Shown here: one piece after another, positions 1 to 11,002 of the stretch
Layout of the letters: each line of letters opens with the position of its first letter
Position numbering within the stretch: position 1 is the stretch's first letter
Assembly (NCBI RefSeq): GCF_037975245.1
Contig: NC_092575.1
Location: 25,159,841-25,223,840, forward strand
Length of the DNA: 64,000 nucleotides
Direction: 5' to 3'
Source of the DNA: Apostichopus japonicus
Lineage: Eukaryota; Echinodermata; Holothuroidea; Aspidochirotida; Stichopodidae
The notes under the pieces: model-generated
Database searches by the model: none
Seen by the model: only the letters and a program-made list of their open reading frames with translations
Told to the model about the DNA's origin: nothing
Translations under genes and position numbers: made by a program

Positions 1-403
1 TCCTGGCTAAGCCCGTGACTTTTAATGAACTTCTGTTAATCAAACTCAAAGCATTTTCGAATAGAAAAAATTTGTTAAGATATTAACAAGAAAAAAACTC
101 TAATTCGGAAGATTCCTACATTAGCAACAAGCATGATTTCACCTCATTTTGTCTCAAAAGAAAACTTGTTCCTTGTTTCCCAATTTGCGCATTGGATATT
201 GCAGTGCTAGTATGCATATTTTCCTTGAGGGGGGGGGGGGGGGACGTTGATGGAGTGATGTGTATACACAAATAAGATAATAAAATAAGAGTTATAAAGG
301 GTACTGAATATAACGCTGCATCATTCCAATCGAATTTCTGCAAAGTGCCCTTTGATGTCGGTGCCCCCCCCCCCCCAGATTAAAAGTGCTTCCGCCGCCC
401 TTG
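1..403. repeat. 3' part of a hAT-like nonautonomous element (family 2)
   Basis: Positions about 35-403 align with two blocks of the repeat at 56412-57412 (56540-56680 and 57215-57410), including a poly(G) tract near 231, a shared GTTGATGGAGTGATG stretch and a poly(C) tract near 364. The right end reads CTTCCGCCGCCCTTG at 389-403, which is the reverse complement of the left end of the other copy (CAAGGGCGGCGGAA at 56412). This supports terminal inverted repeats of a DNA transposon. The left end is outside the window, so no target duplication can be checked; the 8 bases after the end are ACCTGGAT. Positions 2-17 resemble the right end of a family 1 MITE but cannot be verified. Confidence 0.6.
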
Positions 404-779
404 ACCTGGATATCCCCGACATGAGTGTATAAAAGAAACATTTTCTTTTTCATGGATGGTTGGGGGGGGGGAGTGTCTACAAGCCTAGAAGTACAGGTTT
501 ATCATATTCTTTGTTATATTTTATACTTTTTTGTGAGACAAATTGCAGTCTCACCCGACACAGCGACATTATCCCGCCTACGTGTCGTTGAACAATGTTT
601 TTCTGGAGGTAGCTGAGTACTGTGTTAAAATAATAAATAAGGTAACTAAATATAGCAGCTTAAAAAATATACTGTCCCATTTTTCCCCTTCAAAGTGATG
701 TTACCATTTTTTCTTCTTCTAAATTACCAAATTTTTGGGGAACTGTAAATTTCTAAAACGTGAGATTATAAAATAAAGA
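404..779. other. Intergenic, no gene seen
   Basis: AT-rich DNA with a short poly(G) run near 462. I see no supported reading frame or repeat. Confidence 0.5.
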
Positions 780-1260
780 ATGTTTAGATGCAACTTGCAA
801 GGCCTCAGAAGTGCCGTTTCCGGCAATCTGAGAGGCATTGTGTGCCAAAAATTTTCTTGTTCGCTTCGCGCCAACCGATGGTGGCGCTCCGCTTAGATAG
901 TGTCACGGGAACTTTCGGGCACAAAAATCTCTGCCCCCCCAAACTGAAATGGTCCCGTACGCCTTTGATGTCAACTTCACTCAAGTTAAAAGTCTGGCTG
1001 AGTTGGCAAGGCCAGTCAGCATGAAAGAGAAATTTTTTTTTTGCATTTCTGTCACCAAAGTTGCACATCATTTTGGTTCATATTTTGCCTCACAGGTGCC
1101 ATCTCCTGCGATCTGGGGGGTGCTGAAATCTCAAATTTTCTCTGTACGCTCCGCGCCAACCAAGGTGGCGCTCCGCTCAGATAGTAACCTCCGGCCCCCC
1201 CACAAGAAAGAACAGCCTCCCCATGGCCCCCCCACTCAAAAAATCCTAGCTACGCCACTG
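780..1260. mobile_element. hAT-like MITE fragments (family 1), two partial copies
   Basis: Two copies of the family 1 body lie in tandem (about 780-950 and 1090-1260). Each carries the conserved core with the internal hairpin GCGCCAACCGATGGTGGCGC or a variant (851-901 and 1135-1185). The right end is CTAGCTACGCCACTG, ending at 1260, which matches the family's terminal repeat (compare CCTGGCTACGCCCCTG at 9290). The 8 bases after the end are CATCGAAT. I found no matching left end or target duplication, so the left side is truncated or rearranged. Confidence 0.65.
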
Positions 1261-4086
1261 CATCGAATTAGTTTAAACCATTCTGAAACATGTCAAACGC
1301 ATTTTTTTGCGCCTTCCAAAGGGTATGGCACGCCAACGGGGTCATAACGGTTGCCTAATACGATGTACAAGCAATGTAATACGATGTATAAACAATTTAT
1401 CACCACGCATATAACAGACAGCCGATTATCACAGAGCTTTGATCCTTCTCCTTGTATATCACCGCTGTCACTACCCGGGATATTTTCGGTGCGATAGTGG
1501 TGGTGGTTGGGGGGAGGGGAGGGGAAGGGAGGGGGAATACCGAGCTGCAGCAATTTCCCAAAGTGAGCAAACGGTAACTTTTCGCCTGACAGAGTGTATA
1601 GCAGAAGCGAGTAGTAATGTAGAATAATAATATTTCTGTAAATTATTCCCGTTTTCCGAGATATTCGCATATGAAATATGGCAAAATCTGGGAATATTAA
1701 GTGATTGATGAAGTCAAGCTTCTGTGGTTCAGGTCTAAATGTTAATATTAATCCATTTTATCTAATGAATTCTGATAACTCAAACAAACCATGTTTTTTT
1801 TTACTTCATATAAACAATACATCACCTATTGATTACCGCCAATATTTGTCCTTTAAAAGTTAGTAAGACTTAATCTTATGTCTTTTGAGGCCATGAACTA
1901 AACTCTTACGTTGCCTCATAAGAGTTTTATTTTGCATCTGGGGAACTAACCCAATGGTATGTGCTTCATTTCCATCAGCTATTTCAAGGACCATTTCTCA
2001 TAAATTAAAAGTTTCTCAGAAATAGAACCTGGATTGAAAATAGTGGTTTGAAGGGTCTGCAAGTATCAAAATCAATCTTATGTCTAAAGTTCTCCTATAA
2101 TTTATTACACAGTATATGACGGATACAATTTGTTTTTCTATGTTTGTTTATTTAACACATTACCGTATGCAGACTTATTATTGCTACTTAAATTTAATCT
2201 GAATGTCTGTCTTTTTGTCAAAAATTTCTGCGGTTGTAACTCTTTAGATAAGACCTACTTAAGGAAGGTTAGGTCAGTGCAAAAATTAACTCTCCTTGAA
2301 ATTGTAACTATTTAAACTAATACAGCTACCACATCAAAGATGAGAGAGAGAGAGCTCGAATAGTGTGTGAACATGTAGGCCTATAATGATAAGTCGTAAA
2401 TTTGAACGTTAAGGTGGAGCAACCTAGACTCAGCACTTAACTATATTACATGGGAGACCTAACTCGTTTCATACAATTTCATACGATCCGTTTCTTAATT
2501 ATCAATTTATAAACAGCTTGTCTCAATATTTCATTGCATTGTACGAATAACTTAGTACGAAGATGAATGTAAACAGAGTGTTTCATTTCGCCACTCAGTG
2601 AGATAAAAACAAAATTACAGTAGCGCTCGAATTACAAATATAAGAGTATCAACATTTGGCGTATACGAGTTATATTTATAACAATTGTTTCTTCACGCTT
2701 GAAAGCTAGGTTTTGCGTTCGTTTGTAACTAAGCACTCCTCCGACTAAGCTCGATAGAATTATCAAGATTGGTACAGTAGCTTTTACCTCCATCAACTCA
2801 TACAGATTGGATAAAAGCAGTGACCACAATAGCTTTCAGATTTGGAGGGGGGGGGGGTGCAGAGGGAGTCAGACGTTTGTTCACTGGTGCCGAAATTGCC
2901 ACCTGTGGAATCACGTCAGCGTGAAAGTCACTTCTGTGAATTGTATAATAACCCCCACCTCCCTCCCTCTCCCCGTATATTGTAACAATCATTCGCCATC
3001 TTTTTTATGAATGGAATCTTAATCGTTTAATCCTATCCGCAATAAAATGTGTCTCATAAAAAAATTATTTATATTTTGTTAATCTATATGGTTACATTTG
3101 CTAACATATATAAATACGAATTTTATTTTTATAGCGAGTTTTGAACAACAAGCAAGAAATGTCATGTTAACTTTTTGGATATTCATTTATTTATTACATA
3201 AACGGTCTTAGATGAAAAAAAGAGAAGGACGAACTGTAGAAATCATCATCAGTTATATAAAGGCAATAACAATTCCGACGTGATTCTCACACCTGCCGTG
3301 TGATTAATATAGGCCTTGATTGGATGATAATTGGTTCAAAATTTAGATATTTTTTGTATGAGTATCTCAACTTCCGGCGTTATGTACATAGAGATTATAA
3401 TGAAGTGTGGTGCTATATATGGCAAACACAACCAGGTGTTTTAAAGGATGTCGCTTTTCAAACGTAAACGTTCGTAACAATTACTTTACAAACCTGATTA
3501 AAACACTGTTGTTAATCATTAACAAATTAATATTTTCTGCTTAAAAAGATAAATATGATACAAGCTAATATTTGCAGTGTATCGAGAGATACAAGTCGTA
3601 TAAATATGTTACATATTATCTGGCAAATAAATGTTTTTTTTATTCTCTTCTAAGTAAAATGATGAGTTCTTAATTGTCCACAATTTATTATCTGTTATTG
3701 CTAACTCTTTCCTGCAAGCTGATGGGAAATTTCCTCAGTTTACTTCTGTTGCGCGGCAAATCGAAAATTAATTTGAAACTGTGCTTGTAAACATTGTAAA
3801 TCATCATACCATAATCAAATTATGAATGTATCATTTTTCAACAGACTAAATATATACAGTAAGAGCACAACAGCTTGAGTAAGAGTATACAACAGCTTGG
3901 TTGCATTTAATAAATACCAGGGAAACAGAAATTTGTATAAATATTTGGAAATACTCGAAAACACTGAAACGTTTGTCAAAAAAATGAAAGAGAAATTTAA
4001 AGATGGTGCAGTCGCGAGGAGGTATTAAAAACATTACAAATAAATTAACGTAAAACTAAATCAAAGCACAGCAGGTATTTTCTCTT
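1261..4086. other. Intergenic, no gene seen
   Basis: Mostly AT-rich unique sequence. It contains a G-rich run at 1499-1535, a short (GA)n at 2341-2354 and a poly(G) run near 2847. Open frames here are short, lack family motifs and have no convincing splice sites. Confidence 0.5.
1499..1535 (+). other. G-quadruplex-prone G-rich run
   Basis: This stretch has at least five closely spaced G runs (GGTTGGGGGGAGGGG, then GGGG, GGG and GGGGG) separated by one or two A. The pattern is compatible with an intramolecular G4 on the plus strand. No gene start is assigned next to it. Confidence 0.4.
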
Positions 4087-5323
4087 CTACCATCTTTTGT
4101 TAGGCTACCTTAAATATGAATCTCCAGTTTCCAGATATAAAGAGGCCTTCTCAAGAGGACACTGCTGCATAAACAAGACCCAAGGATTACTGAATCGCTG
4201 GATGACGTAATCAGGGAATTTCAGCTAAAAATATCTTTATTTTATCCTTATAATTTTGTAATCATTTATTCCCATAGGTGTAAGAAATATTTCTACAAAA
4301 CAAGATACAAGATACAAGGTTGTCTTGGTGACCACTCCTCATGAACATCCTATCAATTTTGTATAGGTGTGATTAATAATCTTGAGTTACAAAAGTAACT
4401 AAGTTTGGCAATCAGGTGCACGGTAGGCCTACTACACATTATTATTTCTATGTTGTAAAGTCTTGGTGACCTACATTAATTATGTATGATGTTAACAGTT
4501 TATATCGTGGGTATTTCATGTTACCGTCCTTCAATATGAATATCTTGAAAACATAGCTTATTCGAAAACAGAACATTAACGTTTTTTGTAGATAGAAGTC
4601 TGCCAAGTTCAGATGTACTTAGCTTGATAATTATTTAATTTCTAACTTCTGAAAAGAATAATATGACAGTTCAATATATTAGTTTATTTTCTGTTCTGGT
4701 TATTCCCGTCTCTGTGCAATTTCCGAGACGGCGCTAAAACGGTGGTTACGAGCAGTGATGCGGTTACGAAAATCACCAAAAACTTCGTCCACCATATTAA
4801 GATAACTGGCCAATTCTGTCATCACATATGATCAAATTTCTTACAAATCATACAGAAAAGTATCGAGAAATTATACTACGATAAGCAAATGCACTTCTGA
4901 AACTGAATTCGACGAAGAAAATAACTCAATATTATTAAAATAAAACTTAGGTACGTTTGGTGCAAGAGAAAAAGAAAACAAATACATTTATATTGCAAAC
5001 AACAGTCGATGTACAGTCTTTTCGGTAAGAACACAATATTTTATGAAACTTCGTTATCTGCCTTTGAAAAAGGCTTAATTCTTGCACAAATCTGATCTTC
5101 GTGACGACACAAATCTAGGTACAGAGGAAACGATTAATTTAACAGGATCCATTGTCTTCTCGACATAACCATAGGCTGACATTTTTTATTTTGTTTTTAA
5201 CGCACAGAATTGCTCTGTGCGCTTGCCAGTATATATATTTTACTTTTCTAGCCTATATTATCTGCGTCACCAGCTCTGCTTACACGAGAACCATTTCCCC
5301 GAATTGATGTTGAAGACAATCGG

Positions 5324-6373
5324 TTACCTCATTGTATCCGACCTGGTAGCGGAAAATCTATGAAAAACTTTTTTGAGCCCTCTCTGAAAACTTCTATACT
5401 TCAAGGTGTAAATAAATGGGTTTGTGCAGACGTTACTCGCAGCCAATAAAATGGCGATCCTGTGCAATGGCAGTGACCAGTCTTGATGTTTGATTAAGTT
5501 ATGATATAAATAGAGTACTTGGTCAGGTGTCCAACAGATTGCATATACCACACACACGAGGACCATCGTCATCAGGACGTTTTTCCGCCCGCGTTCCCGG
5601 GGAGTCAGTCGCGTCGTCGCCGTCGATTCCGAAGTGGATGCAGTGTATGTGACTTGCGTGAGGGACGACAATACCTTGTTAGGTCGTAACACACAGAATA
5701 TAGACACGTAGACAAACATCATTATTAGTAAAGGGAAAACATAGGTACTCAGAAACGCGATTAAAGCAATAGTCACACTAGCGCCAGTCGATAAGGAAAC
5801 CTTTGTGCATTCACCATCACCGTCTACGTAATGAGTGATAGGGAAATAAGCTGCGGTTGAAGTACCGATGATCCATGCCGCGAGGCAGACGATAACTGCT
5901 GTCCTTTTCTGAGCCTTGATGCGATATTCCAGAGGATAAACTATAGCAAAATACCTCTCCAGTGTTAGAAAAACGAGATTTGTGGTAGAAATTTTAATAA
6001 CAGCCCAATAGATGAACTCAGAAGCCCAAACTTTACAGATGAAATGTGCTAGAAACGAATGATTTGAATGTAGATGCTGAAATTCAATGTTAGGTGGAAC
6101 GAACGTGAACAACAGGAGTAAAGAGGTGGCCAGATCCACAACCGATTGATTTGCTATCAATATATTGGTGAAAATACGAAGTTCTGTGACTTTGTAGAAC
6201 ACGAAAAGAACAAGAGCATTTCCCGATATTCCGAGCGTTGCGATTAATGTGAATAACACGTACATAACCACTGATTTGCCGCTTGTAACATCACCGTGGT
6301 CCGTTGTATTCGACACTATAGTGGTGTTCAGATCCTGTGTTGAGAGAACCGTGTATTCCTGGTTGCCAACCAT
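5324..6373 (-). CDS. Rhodopsin-class (class A) GPCR, copy A
   Basis: Single-exon, 349-aa seven-transmembrane receptor. The N-terminus carries N-glycosylation sites (NTT at 16-18 and 22-24). TM1 has the GN motif (G51 N52), and TM2 has D80 in SVVDLA. C113 at the top of TM3 and C189 in the second extracellular loop form the usual disulfide pair. The DRY motif is E139-R140-Y141, TM4 has W167, TM6 has CWTP (280-283), and TM7 ends NPFIY (318-322), a match to NPxxY. The C-tail is short and basic. All class A activation motifs are present, so it should couple to G proteins at the plasma membrane. The ligand is unknown; the fold and the CWTPDQ TM6 suggest a peptide-type or lineage-expanded orphan receptor. 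The upstream M is chosen; copy B lacks the first seven codons after M. Confidence 0.88.
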   Translation of the reverse strand: MVGNQEYTVLSTQDLNTTIVSNTTDHGDVTSGKSVVMYVLFTLIATLGISGNALVLFVFYKVTELRIFTNILIANQSVVDLATSLLLLFTFVPPNIEFQHLHSNHSFLAHFICKVWASEFIYWAVIKISTTNLVFLTLERYFAIVYPLEYRIKAQKRTAVIVCLAAWIIGTSTAAYFPITHYVDGDGECTKVSLSTGASVTIALIAFLSTYVFPLLIMMFVYVSIFCVLRPNKVLSSLTQVTYTASTSESTATTRLTPRERGRKNVLMTMVLVCVVYAICWTPDQVLYLYHNLIKHQDWSLPLHRIAILLAASNVCTNPFIYTLKYRSFQRGLKKVFHRFSATRSDTMR

Positions 6374-6449
6374 GTTGCCTTACAGAGGTAACGTGAGGAA
6401 GTCAGAAATGAATTTATGGAAACTTTGTACCACGTTCAAATAAGCGACC

Positions 6450-7440
6450 TTTGGCTACACTCAAATGGGAATTGTTTGAGTAAGCACTTTAGAACAGCAT
6501 AATACCGCGACCGGGTATATACACATTATACACATTAGCACCTCCTCACATCTAAACAGGCACGATGCCTTAATCGTACTATCAAACTTCAACACTTGTT
6601 AATGTGAACAGATGTGAAATCAAAACCAATATCTCAAATGCGGTGCTCCATAAGATCATAATGAAATAATGATGACACGACAAACATATATATATATATA
6701 CATATATAAAGATATAAAGATATAAATATATATATAGCCTATATATATACTATGTGCATTTGCCTACAGGCCTCGATGTTATGTGACTAAAGCGGAAACA
6801 ATGAAAGACGGATGAAAATATAGAATACACTATAAAGCGAAAGTGAAAACGTACGCGTATATGGCTGTATTGTGAAAATCAGCTTTCACTTTACAGTACT
6901 GACAGATAAAACTCCTCGTAAGTTTGTCAAACTAAACGCCTCCCTCGATCTTAAAATAGAAGGCCGTTAAACGTCACTGAAGCGAACTCGAATAAAATTT
7001 AAAATTGAATAATTTGTTTCTAATTTACCAAGAACACGTCAAGAATGAGTATAAATACGGGACATGAGTAGTTGTAAACATAAAATTTACAATAAATTAA
7101 TCATATATTAATACGTGGAAAAACTTAACAGGTATAACACGTTCGAGTCCGGTTTCAAATATACTGTCATGCTGTATAGATCAATCAAGTAAAACAGAAC
7201 GCCCATTTTTTTTTCACATTTGCAGCATATATGATGAGCCTTGTAAATATTATTAGGGAATCATTCATTTAATGATGCCATGCGGATCCAGGTTTTGTCG
7301 TTAGAGGGAGACAGACGAAAATATATTAATAGAAATCAGTTTGTACACTCTCAAATGAACTTGAAAAGCGCGGAAAAAAAGGTAGAAAGACATATTGTTT
7401 AAGCAACGATGCGAATTCAATTCTCAACTAATTCTTCTCA
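6450..7440. other. GPCR copy A upstream region
   Basis: Sequence upstream of the GPCR (to its right, since the gene is on the minus strand). It includes a (TA)n-rich stretch at 6688-6750 and is conserved with 20210-21130 of copy B. It probably holds the promoter, but I see no element I would name. No other gene is seen. Confidence 0.4.
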
Positions 7441-7680
7441 AAAGATTGCACTGCACTACATAGTATTGTACTGTATTGTATTGTCCTGTTTTGTATTGTT
7501 TTCAACTGTATTGCATTGTTTTGCATTGCATTGTATCGTATTGTCTTGAATTGTATTGTATTGTATTGCATTGTCTTTATTGTATTGTAATGTGTTGTGT
7601 TGTAATCGTATTGCATTGCATTGCATTATATTGTATTGCATTACATTCCATTCGATTGTGTTTTATTGTTGTTTTTTGTT
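7440..7680. repeat. TTGTA/TTGCA pentamer array, copy A
   Basis: A degenerate pentanucleotide array of TTGTA with TTGCA and TTGTC variants. The corresponding array in copy B is at 21475-21765, where the left end is dominated by CACTGCACTACA repeats instead. Frames across it encode only low-complexity YCIVL-type runs and are not genes. Confidence 0.85.
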
Positions 7681-8314
7681 TAGATTTTTTTTACAGCCTT
7701 TACGACGGAATAATAGATATCATGAAAAACACCGATCCCGGCGTAAAACGCGAACCTTGCCTCATTGGTGGTATTATATAAGTGTCTATACCGATAGCTG
7801 AATAAGAGCAGAGGAAACGAACTCTTCTATCAGATACACGTTCTACCTTTCTCGGGGGATAGACTGGGCTAATTCTGCTACGTCATGCATGTACATGGGA
7901 CTACCTACAATTTGCACTTCTCATGTACATTTCTTCTGCAGTTTATTTAGTTCTTAAACATTCCACGATTAAAAAGTCTTATCTAGTCTATCACAAGTAC
8001 GACTTTACAGGTGAGCTCGAATTATTTGGTTTGCCTATTGTACAGTATAGAAAGCGGAAGCAGGATGTAATTTCTGTCTAGGTGGATATGCTGATAGCAT
8101 CGTTCTCATTTCATTTGACGCATAACAATATGACTCATGTTGTATGATTTCCCATCTAGTAACAAGTACCACCTCAATTCGTTCAATCCAAAATGTTAAT
8201 TTCCCAGTTGCCTTAGAGATATCATACCTTACGTTCCGAAAGCTGTCATTTTGTAAATCACTAGGATCTCAAACCCTGTTACTTTCTCTTTGCTTTTCTT
8301 TTCATGTTGTCAAG

Positions 8315-8405
8315 GTTGTGTGTATGTATGTGTGTATGTGTGTGTATGTAAGGGTGTATGTATGTGTGTATGTATGTGTGTATGGGTGTATGCATGTATG
8401 TATTT
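8315..8405. repeat. TGTATG microsatellite, copy A
   Basis: Imperfect (TGTATG)n/(TG)n tract; the counterpart in copy B is 22417-22486. The reading frame through it is low complexity. Confidence 0.8.
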
Positions 8406-8980
8406 TAGATCCTCCTGCAAGCAGGAACTCGCGAAGAAGCCTCATTGGCTTATCAAAGCCACAAGCTGACCGAAGTCGATCTCTTAGATTCACATTTAGC
8501 GTCCATGATTATGAATTGTCAATTGTCAACAACTCTGTAACTGGACGACATACTTTAATCTTGGAGTGACTCGAATGATATCAGTGTTGACGACAATCAG
8601 ACCAATGACGTCATTAGGTGGTGTTAAGAGTTTCAATAGTTTTTGAATTCAGAATTTGCAAAACCCATCTTCATTACAGAAAAATAACCATTGAATTACA
8701 TGAAGAAGAAACATACAAAGTGATTGAAACAAATTGGTTAATTGATGGTCATATTGAGACTTGATCAAGCCTTTTGTGTGCAGAAACACCAAATATGTCA
8801 TATCTAACAAGCGGAATAAGGATTTTCTTAGCTGCTTTGGAAATCTGTTTATGACAGTTATCTCTATCACAAAGACCTATAATGATGGTTGGGTTTGTGT
8901 CGCCTTTAGGGAGTCCATAACATCATTCTCTCTAGGAGGGTCGAAGTTCTGTCTTTTCCACAGGTCTAGTGTAATGTGAG

Positions 8981-9290
8981 CAGGCGCGTAGCCAAGGGGG
9001 GGGGCGAAGGGGGCAGCCGCCCCCCCTTGAGCATATTTTAAATTTTTTTTTTAATGTTTTTATGATATCGCTAGTAATTTCAAAAGAGAAAATGCTAAGA
9101 TGCAACTTAAAAGGCCTGGGAAGTGCCATTTCCAGCGATCTGGGAGGCAATTTCAGCCAAAATTTTCTTGTACGCTTCGCGCCAATCATCGTGGCGCTAC
9201 GCTTAGATAGTATGAAATGCCGTATGTACGGCTCTGAAAATTTTTCGACATCTTCGCTCCTCCCTTGGCAAATTCCTGGCTACGCCCCTG
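8981..9290. mobile_element. Complete hAT-type MITE (family 1) with 8-bp target duplication
   Basis: The 310-bp element starts CAGGCGCGTAGCCAAGG and ends CCTGGCTACGCCCCTG, which are imperfect terminal inverted repeats with the CAG...CTG ends typical of hAT elements. It is flanked by the 8-bp direct repeat AATGTGAG (8973-8980 and 9291-9298). The paralogous position in copy B (23060-23067) holds a single AATGTGAG and no insert, which is an empty site. The inside carries poly(G) and poly(C) tracts near the left end and the family core hairpin at 9161-9211. There is no coding capacity, so it must have been moved by a transposase supplied elsewhere. Confidence 0.93.
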
Positions 9291-9754
9291 AATGTGAGTT
9301 AAGCACCCGCAAATTGTGCACCTAGGTTACCTAAAGCTGTTAATTATATTTTAATAAGAGTGAAAGTCAACCCTCTATTTAGAATAATCATCCTTGATAA
9401 TGTTATAATTGAGAGGCAATCCATTAGTTGTGCCTGCAGATGGACAAGACATCAAAGTGTCAATATATATGAAATTGTGCAATGCAATCTTAAAAAAAAC
9501 CCAAAAAACAGAAGACTTAATTAAACTGAAACAAGAATCATTTACAACGAGTATATATGGTAATACACATTTAAAGTGATTATTTTGAGGATAACATATT
9601 TTTAATCAACTAGACGTTATATATACCTTAATTCAATTGGCATTCGGTTTAGAAATAAACTATATTACGTCTTCTCAAGATATCTAATATCATTTAGCGT
9701 AATGTATATTAACTGAATTTACAAATAACTTAAATTCAGTTAAGGAGAAAATTT

Positions 9755-9870
9755 AATTTAATTTAATTGATTACAACATTAAATTTTCATATCCATCATA
9801 TGCTGATTAATCGGTACAACAAGCCTATGATTAAAAACGTTAAAGTTACGGCAAAATTTCATTTTTATAA
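9755..9870. repeat. Terminal repeat segment of the GPCR block (first of three copies)
   Basis: An AATTTAATTGAT... segment of about 115 bp, running to CATTTTTATAA, also occurs at 16640-16750 and 23490-23605. Each copy is followed by a (TA)n or (AC)n/(TA)n array. Confidence 0.8.
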
Positions 9871-9873
9871 CTT

Positions 9874-9879
<6 letters not shown>

Positions 9880-9923
<44 letters not shown>

Positions 9924-9938
9924 GATCTGCAGAGCATA

Positions 9939-9991
<53 letters not shown>

Positions 9992-10003
9992 TCTGCAGAT
10001 CGA
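9880..10003. repeat. (AC)n/(TA)n microsatellite with flanking 16-bp inverted repeat
   Basis: An (AC)n run at 9881-9905 passes into (TA)n. The inner (TA)n is bounded by GATCTGCAGAGCATAT at 9924-9939 and its exact reverse complement at 9986-10001, giving a 78-bp palindrome-like block. Confidence 0.85.
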
Positions 10004-10310
10004 AAATGATTCAGTAATCATTGGGTCTTGTTTATGCAATGTATTTGACTCATAATTGACAAATAAGGAGTATTGTCTTCGAAAATATGTTGGAATTTTC
10101 GGCCCCCCGCATGGGACCTTCGACTGCCAAGTATTGCTGTATATTTCCATATATTCCAATATATTTCTGAACTCCTTATTTTTCAATTATGAGTCATATC
10201 TTATTTCTATGCTTTTCTCTAATCATTGTGGATTTTTGTTTGCGGCTTGCCTATGAAAAAGTGGTAATTCTGTGTAAATTGTCAGATTAAAAAGCGGTCT
10301 GTATACAATC

Positions 10311-10450
10311 AGCGTCCATAGCCGAGTGGTTAGTGTGTCCACATGTAAAGCGGGAGGCCCGTGTGCAAATCCAGGTGGAGCCTGGTGGAGGAAGTTTTTT
10401 TTCACTGTTCTGGATTTTCCAACACATTACAATTTCAGTTACACACATAT
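10311..10450 (+). repeat. tRNA-derived SINE, copy 1 (decayed B box)
   Basis: The tRNA-like head has an A box TAGCCGAGTGG at 10319-10329. The B box near 10361-10372 is decayed (GTGTGCAAATCC instead of GGTTCGAATCC). A body shared with copy 2 follows (TTCTGGATTTTCCAACACAT at about 10409-10428, then ACAATTTCA). The anticodon arm does not fold, so this is not a functional tRNA gene. Confidence 0.75.
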
Positions 10451-10679
10451 TCATTTTCCTTTGTCATACACCTCCATTCATTAATCTGTTCAAAGTAAAT
10501 CTTTCTAAATCTTGCTTTAGAAATCACAAATGATTTCGAGTTGGTTAGCATCAAGTTTGATCTCTAGAGTAAGGCAAAATATGTCACCAAAAACAGAACT
10601 AGTATTGTTCGATACACGTGACAAATGCCTACAGTGGAATTACGACATTCCTTAACCTCGAACCTCTGGACATGCAATC

Positions 10680-10805
10680 AGCGTCAATAGCCTAGTGGTT
10701 AGGGTATCTGTATGTAAAGCGGGAGGCCCGGGTTCGAATCCCGGTGGAGGCTGCAAGTTTTCCAACTGTTCTGGATTTTCCAACACATAACAATTTCAAT
10801 TATAT
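10680..10805 (+). repeat. tRNA-derived SINE, copy 2 (intact A and B boxes)
   Basis: The head has an A box TAGCCTAGTGG at 10688-10698 and a perfect B box GGTTCGAATCC at 10731-10741 inside a CCGGG/CCCGG T-stem. The anticodon arm is not foldable, so it is tRNA-related rather than a tRNA. The body matches copy 1 (TTCTGGATTTTCCAACACAT) and ends in an AT-rich tail. The head resembles serine or leucine tRNA at the AGCCNAGTGGTTA stretch. RNA polymerase III transcription is plausible. Confidence 0.8.
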
Positions 10806-10861
10806 ATTATATATATATTATATATTATATATAATATATATAACATATATAATATATATAT
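10806..10861. repeat. (TA)n-rich array
   Basis: TATATA/ATAATA low-complexity DNA joining the SINE tail to the truncated 3' LTR of the Gmr1-like element. Confidence 0.75.
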
Positions 10862-10894
10862 ACTTGAATGGTAACTTAAGTGGGTTACATAACA
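10862..10894 (-). repeat. 3' LTR remnant of Gmr1-like element 1
   Basis: On the minus strand it starts TGTTATGTAACCCACTTA directly after the polypurine tract GGAGGGAGAG. It matches the outer end of the 5' LTR (16428 downward), with a 24-base internal deletion, and stops at the (TA)n array. Confidence 0.75.
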
Positions 10895-11002
10895 CTCTCC
10901 CTCCTGAGGAAAAGGTTTGGTCCATAGAACAAAGCTTTAATACATATGAAGATCCTTTCTTAAGGAATTACACATTGAAGAAGATAAATATTCGAATGCA
11001 TT

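Larger units (their letters stand above)
4087..9870. repeat. Segmental duplication, copy A (GPCR block)
   Basis: This block aligns in order with 18001-23600. The left junction is CTACCATCTTTTGTTAGG at 4087, matching 18001. Shared landmarks are the GPCR gene, the (TA)n near 6690, the TTGTA-rich array at 7440-7670, the TGTATG array near 8315-8400 and the terminal AATTTAATTGAT... segment near 9755-9870. Copy A alone has about 380 bp at 4171-4551 and a 310-bp MITE at 8981-9290. Copy B alone has a GPCR scrap near 18615-18880. Confidence 0.9.

Noticed and set aside
7428-7801. Overlapping open frames on both strands encoding YCIVLHC and NTIQYN repeats
   Set aside because: They are translations of the TTGTA/TACAA array and have no independent coding signal.
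8144-8569. 141-codon frame (MISHLVTSTTSIRS...) partly conserved in copy B
   Set aside because: It runs through the TGTATG microsatellite, and copy B diverges in frame there. Probably noncoding.
8761-8979. 72-codon frame (MIKPFVCRNTKY...) conserved with 22848-23066
   Set aside because: Conservation is explained by the recent segmental duplication; there are no motifs, splice context or bias toward silent changes that I can see.
10680-10752. Functional tRNA gene
   Set aside because: A and B boxes and the T-arm are present, but the anticodon arm and acceptor stem do not pair; a related copy with a shared body lies nearby, so it is a SINE head.
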